A DNA stretch of 64,000 nucleotides from Catenuloplanes niger (GCF_031458255.1 NZ_JAVDYC010000001.1:6395001-6459000); one strand, 5' to 3'. Counted from the stretch's first letter, positions 8,441 through 17,119 are shown. Notes: a model not told the origin generated them from the letters alone. Numbers and translations: made by a program.

Positions 8441-9562
8441 ATGAACATCGATCTGGTGGAGCTGAGCGAGGAGCGGGAGGCGTTCGCCGGGGCGATCCGC
8501 GCGTTCTGCCGCCGGGAGGCCGGCACCCGGGCCCGCCGCGACGAGCTGACCGGCAGCGGCGCGCACGCCCACAACCAGGAGCTCTACGAGCGGATCGCGC
8601 GCCTCGGCTGGCTCGGCGCCGGCGGCATGGCCGACGCGTGCGTGTTCCTGGAGGAGACGACGTACGGCATGCTGCCGATCGGCGGCTACACCACGTCGCT
8701 GATCGTCGCCGGTGCGGTCGAGCGGTTCGGCACCGACGCGCAGCGGCGGCGGATCCGGTCCGGGCTGGAGGGTGGCCGCACGTTCTCGATCTCGATGTCC
8801 GAGCCGGACGCGGGCTCCGACGTCGCCGCGCTCGCCTGCAAGGCGATCCCGGACGGCGACGGCTGGGTGATCGACGGCCAGAAGACCTGGTGCTCCAACG
8901 CCCACTTCGCGGACACCGTGCTGCTGGTCGCGCGCACCGGCGGCGCGCCGGGCGACCACGACGGGCTCACCATGTTCCTGGTCCCGGCGGACGCGCCCGG
9001 CCTGCGGATCAGCGGCATCGACACGATGGGCGGCCGCGAGGTCAACGACCTGTGGTTCACCGGCGTGCGGGTCGGGGCGGACGCCGTGGTCGGCACGCCC
9101 GGCGCCGCGTGGAAGCAGCTGATGGCCGGGCTCAACGTCGAGCGCCTGATCCTGGCCGCGGTCATGCTCGGCACCGCCCGCCGCGCATTCGACGACGTCC
9201 TGGCGTACGTTCGGGAGCGCACGCAGTTCGGCCGGCCGATCGGCAGCTTCCAGGTGCTCCGCCACCGGATCGCCGACCTGGCCACCGAGATCGAGTGCAC
9301 CCGCCTGCTGGTCCACCGCACCGCCGCGCTGGTCGACCGCGATCCCGCGCGCGTGCTGCCCCGCCAGTCGTCGATGGCGAAGCTCAAGGCCACCGAGGTC
9401 GCCCGCCGGGTCGCGCTGGACGGCATGCAGATGATGGGCGGGTACGGGTACGCCACCGAGTTCGACATGGAGCGCCACGTCCGCGCCGCGCTGGTCTCCA
9501 CGGTCTACGGCGGCACCAGCGAGATCCAGCGCGACATCATCGGCAAAACCTACGGGCTTTGA
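8441..9562 (+). CDS. Acyl-CoA dehydrogenase
   Basis: 373 residues. The ATG at 8441 follows GGAAGGGA and gives the normal N-terminus MNIDLVELSEEREAF; an in-frame ATG at 8381 would lie inside the presumed operator. FAD/acyl motifs are FSISMSEPDAGSDVAAL and WVIDGQKTWCSNAH, then ERLILAAVMLGTARRAFDDV and MQMMGGYGYATEFDMERHVR, ending STVYGGTSEIQRDIIGKTYGL. It follows the GntR gene in the same direction with a 96-bp spacer carrying the shared 12-mer, so it is likely controlled by that regulator together with the divergent racemase operon. Confidence 0.92.
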   Translation: MNIDLVELSEEREAFAGAIRAFCRREAGTRARRDELTGSGAHAHNQELYERIARLGWLGAGGMADACVFLEETTYGMLPIGGYTTSLIVAGAVERFGTDAQRRRIRSGLEGGRTFSISMSEPDAGSDVAALACKAIPDGDGWVIDGQKTWCSNAHFADTVLLVARTGGAPGDHDGLTMFLVPADAPGLRISGIDTMGGREVNDLWFTGVRVGADAVVGTPGAAWKQLMAGLNVERLILAAVMLGTARRAFDDVLAYVRERTQFGRPIGSFQVLRHRIADLATEIECTRLLVHRTAALVDRDPARVLPRQSSMAKLKATEVARRVALDGMQMMGGYGYATEFDMERHVRAALVSTVYGGTSEIQRDIIGKTYGL

Positions 9563-9619
9563 CGTTTATCCCCACAACCCCCGGGTACGCCTGCGTATCC
9601 GCTGGTCAGGGGGTTGGTC

Positions 9620-10312
9620 ATGGGTCTGCAGACGCTCGCCACGGGAATCGACACGGCCGGGGTGCGCCTCGCCGCCGACATCGTGATGCCGGCCGAGGCG
9701 ATCGGCGTGGTGCTGTTCGCGCACGGCAGCGGCAGCTCCCGGCACAGCCCGCGCAACACGGTCGTCGCGGACGAGCTGCACCGCCACCGGCTCGGCACCA
9801 TCCTGCCCGACCTGCTCACCTGGGACGAGGCGGCCGCGGACGCACGCGACCGCCACCTGCGCTTCGACATCGGGCTGCTCGCCGACCGGCTGATCGGCGT
9901 GATCGACTGGATCTGCGCGCAGGACTGGCGCCGAGGCCAGCCCGACCAGGGCAAGCACGAGCCGAACGTACCGCCGGCGATCGGGCTCTTCGGCGCCAGC
10001 ACCGGTGCCGGTGCCGCGCTCGTGGCCGCGGCCGCCCGCCGCGACGTGGTCCGCGCGGTCGTCTCCCGCGGCGGCCGCCCCGACCTGGCCGGTCCCGCGC
10101 TGGTCGAGGTGGCCGCGCCGACGCTGCTCGTGGTGGGCGAGCACGACCCCGAGGTGATGGCGCTCAACCGGGACGCCCGCGCGCAGCTGACCACGCTCTC
10201 CGACCTGCTGATGATCCCCGGCGCCACCCATCTCTTCGAGGAGGAGGGCACGCTGGAGCAGGTCTCGTCGGCCGCCGCGGCCTGGTTCGCCGACCACCTG
10301 CGGAAGGGCTGA
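9620..10312 (+). CDS. Dienelactone hydrolase-family alpha/beta hydrolase
   Basis: About 230 residues. The ATG at 9620 is preceded by CAGGGGG. The alpha/beta hydrolase frame is visible: the oxyanion loop VVLFAHGSGSSRHSPRN, the nucleophile elbow IGLFGASTGAGAALVAAA (Ser in GASTG), the acid region LLVVGEHDPEVM and the histidine in MIPGATHLFEEEG. It is 5 nt upstream of a phosphoribosyltransferase gene. The two domains occur together, sometimes fused, in many actinobacteria, where they often sit in stress or dormancy loci; the shared function is not established. Substrate unknown. Confidence 0.87.
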   Translation: MGLQTLATGIDTAGVRLAADIVMPAEAIGVVLFAHGSGSSRHSPRNTVVADELHRHRLGTILPDLLTWDEAAADARDRHLRFDIGLLADRLIGVIDWICAQDWRRGQPDQGKHEPNVPPAIGLFGASTGAGAALVAAAARRDVVRAVVSRGGRPDLAGPALVEVAAPTLLVVGEHDPEVMALNRDARAQLTTLSDLLMIPGATHLFEEEGTLEQVSSAAAAWFADHLRKG

Positions 10313-10317
10313 CGCCC

Positions 10318-10965
10318 ATGCGGTTCACCGACCGCGCCGACGCCGCCCGCCGGCTCGCCGGCGCGGTCGCCGAGCACCTCGCGACGCTGCCACCGGGCCG
10401 TCCACTCGTGCTGGGACTCCCGCGTGGCGGCGTACCGATGGCCGCGCTCATCGCCCGGCACGTCGGCGGCGATCTCGACATCACGGTCGCCCGCAAGATC
10501 GGCGCACCGGGCCACCCCGAGTTCGGCATCGGCGCCGTCGCCGCCTCCGGCGACCCGATCTTCGATCCGCGCTCGCTCGACCGCCTCGGGCTCACCCCGG
10601 CCGACCTGGCACCGGACGTGGGGCGGGAACGCGCCGAGGCCCGCCGCCGCCTCGTCGAGTACCGCGGTACCCGGCCGTCCCCGCGGGTCGGCGGCCGCGT
10701 CGTGATCGTGGTCGACGACGGGCTGGCCACCGGCGTCACCGCGCGCGCCGCGGTCCGGGCGCTGCGCGCGGACCGCCCGGCCCACCTCGCGCTCGCCGTG
10801 CCGGTCTGCACGCCCGAGGCCCGCGACCTGCTCGCCGCCGAGACCGACGCGGTGCTCTGCCTGCACTGCCCGGCCGACTTCCGGGCGGTCGGGGCGTACT
10901 ACGACGACTTCGCGCAGCTGACCGACGCGGACGTGCACACCGCGCTCTCCACGGCCGCGGGCTGA
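10318..10965 (+). CDS. Type I phosphoribosyltransferase-domain protein
   Basis: 215 residues. The PRPP-binding loop is the classic run VVIVVDDGLATGVTA near residues 125-139. The N-terminal LVLGLPRGGVPMAALIARHVGGDLDITVARKIGAPGHPEFGIGAVA is typical of the stand-alone PRTase group paired with dienelactone hydrolases. The ATG at 10318 is 5 nt after the hydrolase stop, so the two form an operon. The base or acceptor substrate cannot be inferred. A 17-bp tandem repeat begins 36 bp after its stop codon. Confidence 0.88.
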   Translation: MRFTDRADAARRLAGAVAEHLATLPPGRPLVLGLPRGGVPMAALIARHVGGDLDITVARKIGAPGHPEFGIGAVAASGDPIFDPRSLDRLGLTPADLAPDVGRERAEARRRLVEYRGTRPSPRVGGRVVIVVDDGLATGVTARAAVRALRADRPAHLALAVPVCTPEARDLLAAETDAVLCLHCPADFRAVGAYYDDFAQLTDADVHTALSTAAG

Positions 10966-11000
10966 CGGCCGCGCGCCGCGCCGGGCTCCCGAGCGCGTGG

Positions 11001-11095
11001 CGCGCGGGGCTGCCGGGCGCGCGGGGCTGCCGGGCGCGCGGGGCTGCCGGGCGCGCGGGGCTGCCGGGCGCGCGGGGTTGCCGGGCGCGCGGGGC
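11001..11095. repeat. 17-bp tandem repeat (five units plus remnant)
   Basis: Four identical units CGCGCGGGGCTGCCGGG (11001-11068), a fifth with one C to T change (11069-11085) and a partial sixth. The array fills the gap between the convergent PRTase gene and the sensor kinase gene. A 17-bp period would not preserve a reading frame, consistent with non-coding DNA. Confidence 0.95.
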
Positions 11096-11150
11096 CGGCG
11101 CCGGTGGGTTCCGGTGCGGCTGCGCGTGCGGGGTCCGGCGGCGGATCCGG

Positions 11151-13076
11151 TCAGATCAGCGCCGGCGTGAGCGCGACCGGGAGGCTGATCGTGACGTGGG
11201 TGCCCTGGTCGAGCTCGGAGACCAGGGTGATGTCGCCGCCGTGGCCCTCGACGATGCTGCGGGTGATGGCGAGGCCCAGGCCGGAGCCCTGGATCGCCTG
11301 CTCGCTCGCGTTCGCGGCGCGGTAGAAGCGGCGGAACAGGTTCGCCTGGTCCTCGCGGGGGATGCCCATGCCGGTGTCGCTGATGGTGATCTCGACGTGG
11401 TCGGGGCGGCCGCTCGGGACGGCGCACCGGATCGTCACGTGACCGGGCCCGGGGGTGAACTTGATGGCGTTGGAGAGCAGGTGCAGCAGCGCGCGTTCGA
11501 GCAGCTCCGGGTCGCCGGCCACGTGCGCGTCCCGGGCGCGGTTGTCGACGGTGAAGGACAGGTTCGCGGCGGTGGCCGCCGGCGCGAGTGAGGTGGTGGC
11601 CAGATCGACGACGCTGGCGATGCGGACCGGGCGCTTCTCCAGCTCCGAGCTGGCCGCCTCCACCTGGGAGAGCGTGAGCAGGTCGTCGACCAGGTTGAGC
11701 AGGCGCCGGGCGTTGCGGTCGACCACGCCGAGCATGCGCTGCTGGGCGGGCGGGATCGCGGTCATGTCGTCCTGGATCGCCTCCAGGTAGCCCTGGATGC
11801 TGGTCAGTGGCGTCCGCAGCTCGTGCGAGATGGTGGAGACGAACTCGTCCTTGTGCCGGTCGAGCGCCTGCAGTTCGGCCACCACCGCGCGCTGCTGCGC
11901 GTGGAGTGCGGCGTGGTGCAGCGCCCGGTTGAGGTCCTCCACGACCAGGTCGAGCAGCTGCCGGTCGTCGTCGGTGGTCGCCCGGCGCGGGTCCAGCTCC
12001 ACGGTCAGCACGCCACGGGCCTCGTCGGTGACGCCGACCTGACGGCTCAGATCCGTGCCGGGTGCGGCCCGGTCGAGCAGCATCGGCTCCAGTCCGGGCC
12101 GGTGCCACTGCGCCGCGCGCGGCGCCCGGCCGCCGAGCCGGATCCAGACCCGGTCGGCGTGCATGGCGGTGCCGAGGCGGTCCACGACCTCCTGCAGGAT
12201 CACGTCGGTCTCCAGCGCGTCACCGATCGCGCCGCCGATCGCCCGGGCCAGCGCGCGGGTCTCCAGCTGCTGCTGTTGCAGGCGGCGCAACCGGTCGCTC
12301 TCCTCGGCGAGCGTGTTCAGCGACAGGCCGGCCTCGCGCAGCTCGGCCGGGCCGGACACCCGGACGCGGGCGCCGTGCTCGGCCGCGGCCAGCCGGCGCA
12401 GCGTGCGGGTCAGGTGGGACAGCGGCATGCCGACGCCGCGCACCACGCGGACCGCCATGACCAGCACGAAACCGACGCTGACCAGGGTCAGTACGATCGT
12501 GGTGGCCTCCGCGAGCGGCACCAGCCGGCTGATCGAGCGGACCACCTGAGCCTGCTTGTTCGTCAGCCACACCTCGGCCTCGCGGTGCGCGGCGCGGAAC
12601 CGGTCGGACCACTGCTTGCCGACCGCGTCCCAGGCCGTGCTCACGGCCGCGGGGCCGCCGGGTCCGGCCGCGATCGGCGCGGCGAACTCGGTGAGCCACC
12701 GTTCGCCCAGCACACGCTCGGTCTCCAGCAGCCGGCGCAGCGTCGGGTCGTCGGTGTGGCTCAGCGCGTCGTCCAGCGCGGGCGCGAACTCGGCCGAGCC
12801 CCGGTGGTACGCGTCCAGGAAGCGCGCGTCCGCGGTCAGCTGGTAGCCACGGATGCCGGTCTCCGCGTCGGTCAGCGCCTGCAGCGCGCGGGTGTTCGCG
12901 GCGCCGGCCGGGTAGATCGTCTCGGTGAGGACGCGCGCGGACGCGGTCAGGTGACCGATCATGGCCCACCGCACGACGCCGGCGACCACGAGCAGCACGG
13001 TCAGGACGGTGAAGCCGACGATGAGCTGCCGGACCGCGGAACCACGCGGAGCATCACGCCACCATGCTGCGCGCAT
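11151..13076 (-). CDS. Membrane sensor histidine kinase (CHASE3-HAMP-GAF)
   Basis: 641 residues. There are TM helices near 18-40 and 190-212, with an extracytoplasmic CHASE3-like helical domain between them (ETGIRGYQLTADARFL). A HAMP linker follows at about 213-265, then a GAF-like domain (285-395), a HisKA domain with the phospho-acceptor His418 in STISHELRTPLTSIQGY, and a HATPase_c domain (N box LLSNAIKFTPG, G1 box DTGMGIPREDQANLFRRFYR, G2 GSGLGLAITRSI). No response regulator is adjacent, so it is an orphan kinase here; the nearest receiver protein is 30 kb away at 43105-43491. The signal is unknown. Confidence 0.93.
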   Translation of the reverse strand: MRAAWWRDAPRGSAVRQLIVGFTVLTVLLVVAGVVRWAMIGHLTASARVLTETIYPAGAANTRALQALTDAETGIRGYQLTADARFLDAYHRGSAEFAPALDDALSHTDDPTLRRLLETERVLGERWLTEFAAPIAAGPGGPAAVSTAWDAVGKQWSDRFRAAHREAEVWLTNKQAQVVRSISRLVPLAEATTIVLTLVSVGFVLVMAVRVVRGVGMPLSHLTRTLRRLAAAEHGARVRVSGPAELREAGLSLNTLAEESDRLRRLQQQQLETRALARAIGGAIGDALETDVILQEVVDRLGTAMHADRVWIRLGGRAPRAAQWHRPGLEPMLLDRAAPGTDLSRQVGVTDEARGVLTVELDPRRATTDDDRQLLDLVVEDLNRALHHAALHAQQRAVVAELQALDRHKDEFVSTISHELRTPLTSIQGYLEAIQDDMTAIPPAQQRMLGVVDRNARRLLNLVDDLLTLSQVEAASSELEKRPVRIASVVDLATTSLAPAATAANLSFTVDNRARDAHVAGDPELLERALLHLLSNAIKFTPGPGHVTIRCAVPSGRPDHVEITISDTGMGIPREDQANLFRRFYRAANASEQAIQGSGLGLAITRSIVEGHGGDITLVSELDQGTHVTISLPVALTPALI

Positions 13077-13156
13077 CTCTCTCCAGTCGTCGCGGTTCCC
13101 TGCGGATCCATACGGCGGCCGGGCACCGAACCTGAGTTTTTGCGCTTCCGGCGGCG

Positions 13157-13990
13157 TCAGCCCGCGAGCGCCTGCAACGTGTACGTCAGCGGCAGCCGCT
13201 CCGGCCGGTCAGTGAGCCGCCACTCGCCGATCGAGTCGTCGTGGTGCATCCTGCCGGGCAGCGCCTCCCACGGTACGGAGTCGTGCTCGACCAGCCCGGT
13301 GATCCGCATCCCGGCGTCCAGCACCGCGGTCACGATCTCGCCCAGGCCGTGGTTCCAGCTGTGCGTGACCGTGTTCGTCAGCGTCCGCCCGCCGGTCTCG
13401 ACGTAGGTCGCCGCCTCCTCCCAGACCAGCGGCTCCGCCGTCTCGAAGTAGGGCAGCTCGACCGCGAGCCCCGGTCCCTCGATCCGTTCGTCGATCGCCC
13501 ACAGCATCGGGTGCCCCTCGCGGATGAACAGCCGGCCGCCCGGCCGTAGCAGCCCGGCCACGGTGCGCGCCCAGCGCCGGATGTCGGGCAGCCAGCCGAT
13601 CGCCCCGATCCCGGTGTAGACCAGGTCGAACCGGGCGCCGCCGAGCGCGTCGACCGCGCCGTAGACGTCGGACTCCACGAACTCCACCGGGACGCCCGCG
13701 CCCGCCGCGACCCGCCGCGCCTCGGCCAGCGACGCGGGGGAGAAGTCCAGGCCGGTCATCCGGGCGCCGAGCCGGGCGAGCGAGACGGTGTCCGTGCCGA
13801 TGTGGCACTGCAGGTGCACCGCGTCCAGCCCGCTGATGTCGCCGAGCCGGGGCCGGTCGAACCGGACGACGTCGCTCAGGTACGCCGGGTCCTCCGCGAA
13901 CCGGTCGACGCGGTAGCCGGGCGCGGCCACGTGCAGGCCCGCGCGCTCGTCCCAGTTCCGCCGGTTGATGTCGAGATAGTCACCGCTCAC
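13157..13990 (-). CDS. Class I SAM-dependent methyltransferase
   Basis: 277 residues. N-terminal YLDINRRNWDERAGLH is common in actinobacterial methyltransferases of this group. The SAM-binding motif I region is AVHLQCHIGTDTVSLARLGARMTGLDFSPASLAEAR, followed by FDLVYTGIGAIGWLPDIRRW and a LLRPGGRLFIREGHPM loop. No specificity-determining domain is recognisable; small-molecule O- or N-methylation is likely. It is divergent from the lipoprotein gene starting near 14049-14082, with a short spacer, and lies downstream of the sensor kinase gene start. Confidence 0.88.
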   Translation of the reverse strand: MSGDYLDINRRNWDERAGLHVAAPGYRVDRFAEDPAYLSDVVRFDRPRLGDISGLDAVHLQCHIGTDTVSLARLGARMTGLDFSPASLAEARRVAAGAGVPVEFVESDVYGAVDALGGARFDLVYTGIGAIGWLPDIRRWARTVAGLLRPGGRLFIREGHPMLWAIDERIEGPGLAVELPYFETAEPLVWEEAATYVETGGRTLTNTVTHSWNHGLGEIVTAVLDAGMRITGLVEHDSVPWEALPGRMHHDDSIGEWRLTDRPERLPLTYTLQALAG

Positions 13991-14081
13991 GGCGGAAGGC
14001 TAGCGTCCGGGCGGTCTGGTCCTCGACCGTAATTCGCAGTAGGTTGACATGCTCCGGGACCGCTCGCCAGACTGTGCCCCG

Positions 14082-14666
14082 ATGAGAGCGCTCTCTATGG
14101 CGCCGTGGACGGCGCTCGTCGTACCGGTGCTGGCTCTTGCCGTGGGATGTTCCGGTCCGGCGCCCGAGACGGCCCCGTTGCCGCCACCGAGCGTGGCGGC
14201 AACGGCCGCGACCACCTTCAACGGTACGGACGTGGCCTGGATCCAGCTGATGATCCCGATGACCGAGCAGCTGGTGCCGCTGCTGGAGATCGGGGCCGAG
14301 CGCGCCGGGGAGCAGCCGCTGCGTGACCTCGCGGCCCGGCTGCGCGACACGCACCGCGCCGAGGCGGGCGAGCTGCGCGCGCTGCTGGCCCGCACCGGGC
14401 TGCCGGACGTGAACCCGCACGAGGGCCACAACATGCCCGGCATGGTCACGCCGGATGAGGTCACCGCGCTGTCCCAGGCGCGGGGCGCCGCGTTCGACGA
14501 GGGCTTCACCACGTCGCTGCGCGACTATCTGGCCCAGGTCGCGATGGTCTCCGGCAGCGAGAGCGAGGTCGGCGCGGACCCGCAGACCACCGCGCTCGCC
14601 GCCCGCATCGCGGCGGACCGAGAGAAGGACCTGGCCGCACTGGACACCGCCGCCCAGGCGTCCTGA
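14082..14666 (+). CDS. DUF305-like lipoprotein lacking the usual histidine pairs
   Basis: About 194 residues from the ATG at 14082 (205 from an in-frame ATG at 14049). The shorter start gives a normal lipoprotein signal, MRALSMAPWTALVV then LALAVGC with the lipobox cysteine. The rest follows the DUF305 layout of two helical halves. However, the two metal-type MI-x-HH motifs of that family are replaced: the first reads LMIPMTEQL and the second FTTSLRDYLAQV. EGHNMPGM in the middle keeps a His/Met-rich stretch that could bind copper. It is best viewed as a divergent relative that has probably lost the canonical metal sites. Located on the outer face of the membrane. Confidence 0.7.
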   Translation: MRALSMAPWTALVVPVLALAVGCSGPAPETAPLPPPSVAATAATTFNGTDVAWIQLMIPMTEQLVPLLEIGAERAGEQPLRDLAARLRDTHRAEAGELRALLARTGLPDVNPHEGHNMPGMVTPDEVTALSQARGAAFDEGFTTSLRDYLAQVAMVSGSESEVGADPQTTALAARIAADREKDLAALDTAAQAS

Positions 14667-14770
14667 TCCCGGCGTGGTCCGGCCCGGCGGCGACGTCACC
14701 GGTGCGCGGACGGCGGTGCGGCGCCGGCGCGGCGACGTGGCCGGCGTCCGGACGGCGGGCCGGCGACGGT

Positions 14771-15244
14771 TCAGCGGGCCGGTTCGGGATCGGTGACGTC
14801 GGCGACGGTGGCGGTCAGCGCCGCGATCGCGTCGTCCGCGGCCAGCGTGAGCCCGGTGCCGTGGGCGCCGCCGCCGAGCGAGATCCGGCGGCCCACGATC
14901 CGCTCGTCCGCGATCACCGGCCAGGCCGTGGTGGCGCCGAACGGCGTGATGGTGCCGCGCTCGTACCCGGTGGCGTCCTTCGCGGTCGCGGCGTCCGGCA
15001 TGGAGAGGCGGTTGACGCCGAGCAGCGTGCGCAGCTTCGGCCAGGAGATCACCCGGCCGCCCGGCACCAGCACGAACAGGTAGTCGTCGTCGCCGCGCCG
15101 GACCACGATCGTCTTCACCAGGTCGTGCACCTCGACGTGGCGCGCGACCGCGGCCTCCGCCAGGCTCCGGACCGGTCCGTGCGTGACGACCTCGTGTGCG
15201 ATGCCGGCGGCGGCGACCGCGCGTACGGCTGGGGTGTCGCTCAT
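14771..15244 (-). CDS. YbaK/EbsC-family aminoacyl-tRNA deacylase
   Basis: 157 residues from the ATG at 15244 (MSDTPAVRAV). The YbaK/ProX-type editing domain spans the whole protein: VVTHGPVRSLAEAA, VHDLVKTIVVRRGDDDYLFVLVPG with the conserved lysine, then GYERGTITPFGA and RISLGGGAHGTGLTL. Relatives deacylate mischarged tRNA (for example Cys- or Ala-tRNAPro) in trans. The frame is open upstream of 15244, but that part overlaps a better small gene on the other strand and carries no domain. Confidence 0.9.
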   Translation of the reverse strand: MSDTPAVRAVAAAGIAHEVVTHGPVRSLAEAAVARHVEVHDLVKTIVVRRGDDDYLFVLVPGGRVISWPKLRTLLGVNRLSMPDAATAKDATGYERGTITPFGATTAWPVIADERIVGRRISLGGGAHGTGLTLAADDAIAALTATVADVTDPEPAR

Positions 15245-15380
15245 GACGAAGATCAAACCATTGATGCGACGGTACGGTTCCCGGCAGTGGCGGATGTCGC
15301 CATCCGGAACCTGACCCGCGTCGCCGGCGTCTTTCCTGGTGCCGGTCGAGCCGGACCGGCCACGGAATCGAGGGGGCGGA

Positions 15381-15515
15381 ATGCAGCCGTACGCAGATGC
15401 GCCGGAGAGCCGTACGTGGCGGGCACCGGTGGTGCCCGCGCGGCGCGACGGCGAGATGCCGTCCGTGGGGATCAATCCCCGCCCGGCGAAGCGGAAGGGT
15501 CGCGAGCGGTCGTGA
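15381..15515 (+). CDS. Small basic protein, 44 residues, unknown
   Basis: A short open frame with a strong ribosome site (GAGGGGG, 5 nt before ATG) encodes MQPYADAPESRTWRAPV followed by PARRDGEMPSVGINPRP and the basic tail AKRKGRERS. Most third codon positions (about 38 of 44) are G or C, as expected of real genes in this genome. A strong hairpin begins 4 nt after the stop, as at the end of a transcription unit. I do not recognise the family. The basic tail could bind nucleic acid or a membrane. It is divergent from the YbaK gene. Confidence 0.5.
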   Translation: MQPYADAPESRTWRAPVVPARRDGEMPSVGINPRPAKRKGRERS

Positions 15516-15518
15516 GAC

Positions 15519-15563
15519 GAGCCCGGCCCTCGGCGCCGTGACCGGCCCGAGGGCGCCGGGCTC
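15519..15563. terminator. Hairpin terminator between convergent small genes
   Basis: An imperfect G+C-rich inverted repeat with arms GAGCCCGGCCCTCGGCGCCG and CGGCCCGAGGGCGCCGGGCTC-type sequence (15519-15538 and 15543-15563). It lies exactly between the stop of the 44-residue gene and the stop of the convergent 88-residue gene, so it may serve both strands. No U-tract follows, as is usual in high-G+C actinobacteria. Confidence 0.7.
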
Positions 15564-15830
15564 TCATCGTGCGATCGCCGGCGCCTGACGTAGCGCGGTG
15601 ATCTCCGGATAGGCCACCGCGAGCGTGTCGCGCACCCAGAGCATCCGCCGGACGGCGGTCTCCGGATCGTCGCCGAACTCGGCCGCCATCACGGCGGCAC
15701 ACCCCTCACTGCCCAGGCGCAGGATCATCCGGGTCACTTCGGCCTGGACCACCTGGCAGGTGGGGCGCTGCGACGGCTGCAGGTGGGAGACGAAGAGCGC
15801 CTCCGCAGCCAGATCGTCAACTGTTGTCAT
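15564..15830 (-). CDS. Small conserved actinobacterial protein (paralogue of 46795-47013)
   Basis: About 88 residues from the ATG at 15830, which has GGGGA 7 nt upstream; an ATG at 15836 would be too close to that site. The core ALFVSHLQPSQRP, then GSEGCAAVMAAEFGDDPETAVRRMLW, aligns with ALFASVLQASQRP and EHGCAGEVAGEFGDHPEAAAHRMIW in the gene at 46795. Both contain a single central Cys in a GCA context and an EFGD-P-A motif. It is a small all-helical family that I know only as hypothetical proteins in actinomycetes. Function unknown. Confidence 0.75.
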   Translation of the reverse strand: MTTVDDLAAEALFVSHLQPSQRPTCQVVQAEVTRMILRLGSEGCAAVMAAEFGDDPETAVRRMLWVRDTLAVAYPEITALRQAPAIAR

Positions 15831-16042
15831 CACCATGTCCCCGCTGCTAGCTCCATCTTCTTCTAACGTAGCACTGTTGTGATCTACCTAACTCCCAACT
15901 ACGCACCGCATCGGCGGACAGTGCGTGCGTCGACCGGTTCCTCGCCCATCGCCCGAACGGTCATATCCCGAAATAGTCGGGAAAAACCAGTGCTGATGGG
16001 AATTTCGGACAGTGGACTGCCGGGTGCGTTTTTTGGACAGGG

Positions 16043-17119
16043 CTACAGCGTGACCACGGTGCGGGCGCCCTCGCCGCGGCTCATCCGGGCGAACGCCGCG
16101 GGCGCGTCGTCCAGCGTGGCGTGATGGGTGACGAGCGGGCGCAGGTCCAGGGAACCGTCCAGCACCGCGGCCGCCAACCGGGGGATCTCCACGTCGAAGT
16201 CGGCCGAGCCGTAGACGCAGCCGCGCAGCGTCCGGCCGGAGTGGAACAGTTCCAGCGCGGAGAGTTCCACGATGTCCGACCGCGCGCCCATGCCGACCAC
16301 GACCACCCGGCCGCCCCGGCGCGCACCGCGGTAGGCGGCCCGGATCGTCGCGGCCCGCCCCACGCACTCGACCACCACGTCCGCGCCGCGCCCGCCGGTC
16401 AGCCCGCGCAGCGCCCTGCTCAGCGTGTCGTCCGAGAGCAGGAAGTCCGTCGCGCCCGCGGCCAGCGCCAGCTTCTCCTTCTCGGGCGACACGTCGATCG
16501 CCACGATCGGCCCGGCCCCGGCCGCGCGCGCGGCGCCGACCACGGACAGGCCCACGCCGCCCAGGCCGAGCACCGCCACGGACTCGCCGGGCCGCACGCC
16601 CGCGGTGTTGCGCACCGCGCCGAAGCCGGTCAGCACCGCGCAGCCGAGCAGCGCCGCGTCCGCGAACGACAGCGCGTCCGGCACCGGCACGGCGGCCCGC
16701 GCGGGGATCACCACGCGCGTGGCCAGCGCGCCCAGTCCCAGCGTGACGTGCAGCGGCGTGCCGTCCGGCAGGGTGCCGCGCGGGGTGGACGGGGCACCCG
16801 CGTTCTCGCACAGCCAGGGCTCGCCGTGGGTGCAGTGCCAGCACGCCCGGCACGGCGGCGCCCAGTTCAGCACCACCCGGTCGCCGGCGCGCATGCGTTC
16901 CACGCCCGGGCCGGCCGCGACCACCGTTCCGGCCGCCTCGTGGCCGAGGACCAGCGGGAACGACGGCGCGAGCGTGCCGTTGACCATGGACAGGTCGGAG
17001 TGGCAGACGCCGGCCGCGCCGATCTCCACCTCGATCTCACCCGGGCCGGGCGGATCGAGGCGGAACTCTTCCACGGTCAGCTCGGCGCCGCGCGCGACCA
17101 GGCCGCGGGCCGCGATCAC
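16043..17119 (-). CDS. Zinc-dependent medium-chain alcohol dehydrogenase
   Basis: 358 residues. Catalytic zinc ligands are seen in GVCHSDLS (Cys) and LGHEAAG (His-Glu). The structural zinc lobe is [15 protein letters not shown] with its four cysteines. The NAD(P) fold is [27 protein letters not shown], where the Asp after the fingerprint favours NAD. The gene begins inside the last codons of the upstream aldehyde dehydrogenase (4-nt overlap 17116-17119), so the two are translationally coupled and probably convert an alcohol to an acid in two steps. The substrate is unknown. The operon promoter carries a TetR-type palindrome. Confidence 0.92.
   Translation of the reverse strand: MIAARGLVARGAELTVEEFRLDPPGPGEIEVEIGAAGVCHSDLSMVNGTLAPSFPLVLGHEAAGTVVAAGPGVERMRAGDRVVLNWAPPCRACWHCTHGEPWLCENAGAPSTPRGTLPDGTPLHVTLGLGALATRVVIPARAAVPVPDALSFADAALLGCAVLTGFGAVRNTAGVRPGESVAVLGLGGVGLSVVGAARAAGAGPIVAIDVSPEKEKLALAAGATDFLLSDDTLSRALRGLTGGRGADVVVECVGRAATIRAAYRGARRGGRVVVVGMGARSDIVELSALELFHSGRTLRGCVYGSADFDVEIPRLAAAVLDGSLDLRPLVTHHATLDDAPAAFARMSRGEGARTVVTL

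Noticed and set aside
8419-10317. Long plus-strand frame running into the phosphoribosyltransferase gene
   Set aside because: It overlaps the acyl-CoA dehydrogenase and hydrolase in another frame; the PRTase has its own ATG at 10318.
11001-11095. CRISPR-like or coding repeat
   Set aside because: The 17-bp units are contiguous without spacers and do not preserve a reading frame; it is a simple minisatellite.
15955-15980. Hairpin CCCGA-AATAG-TCGGG followed by AAAAA as a terminator
   Set aside because: The A-run is on the wrong side for a plus-strand terminator, and the stem is only 5 bp; not supported.
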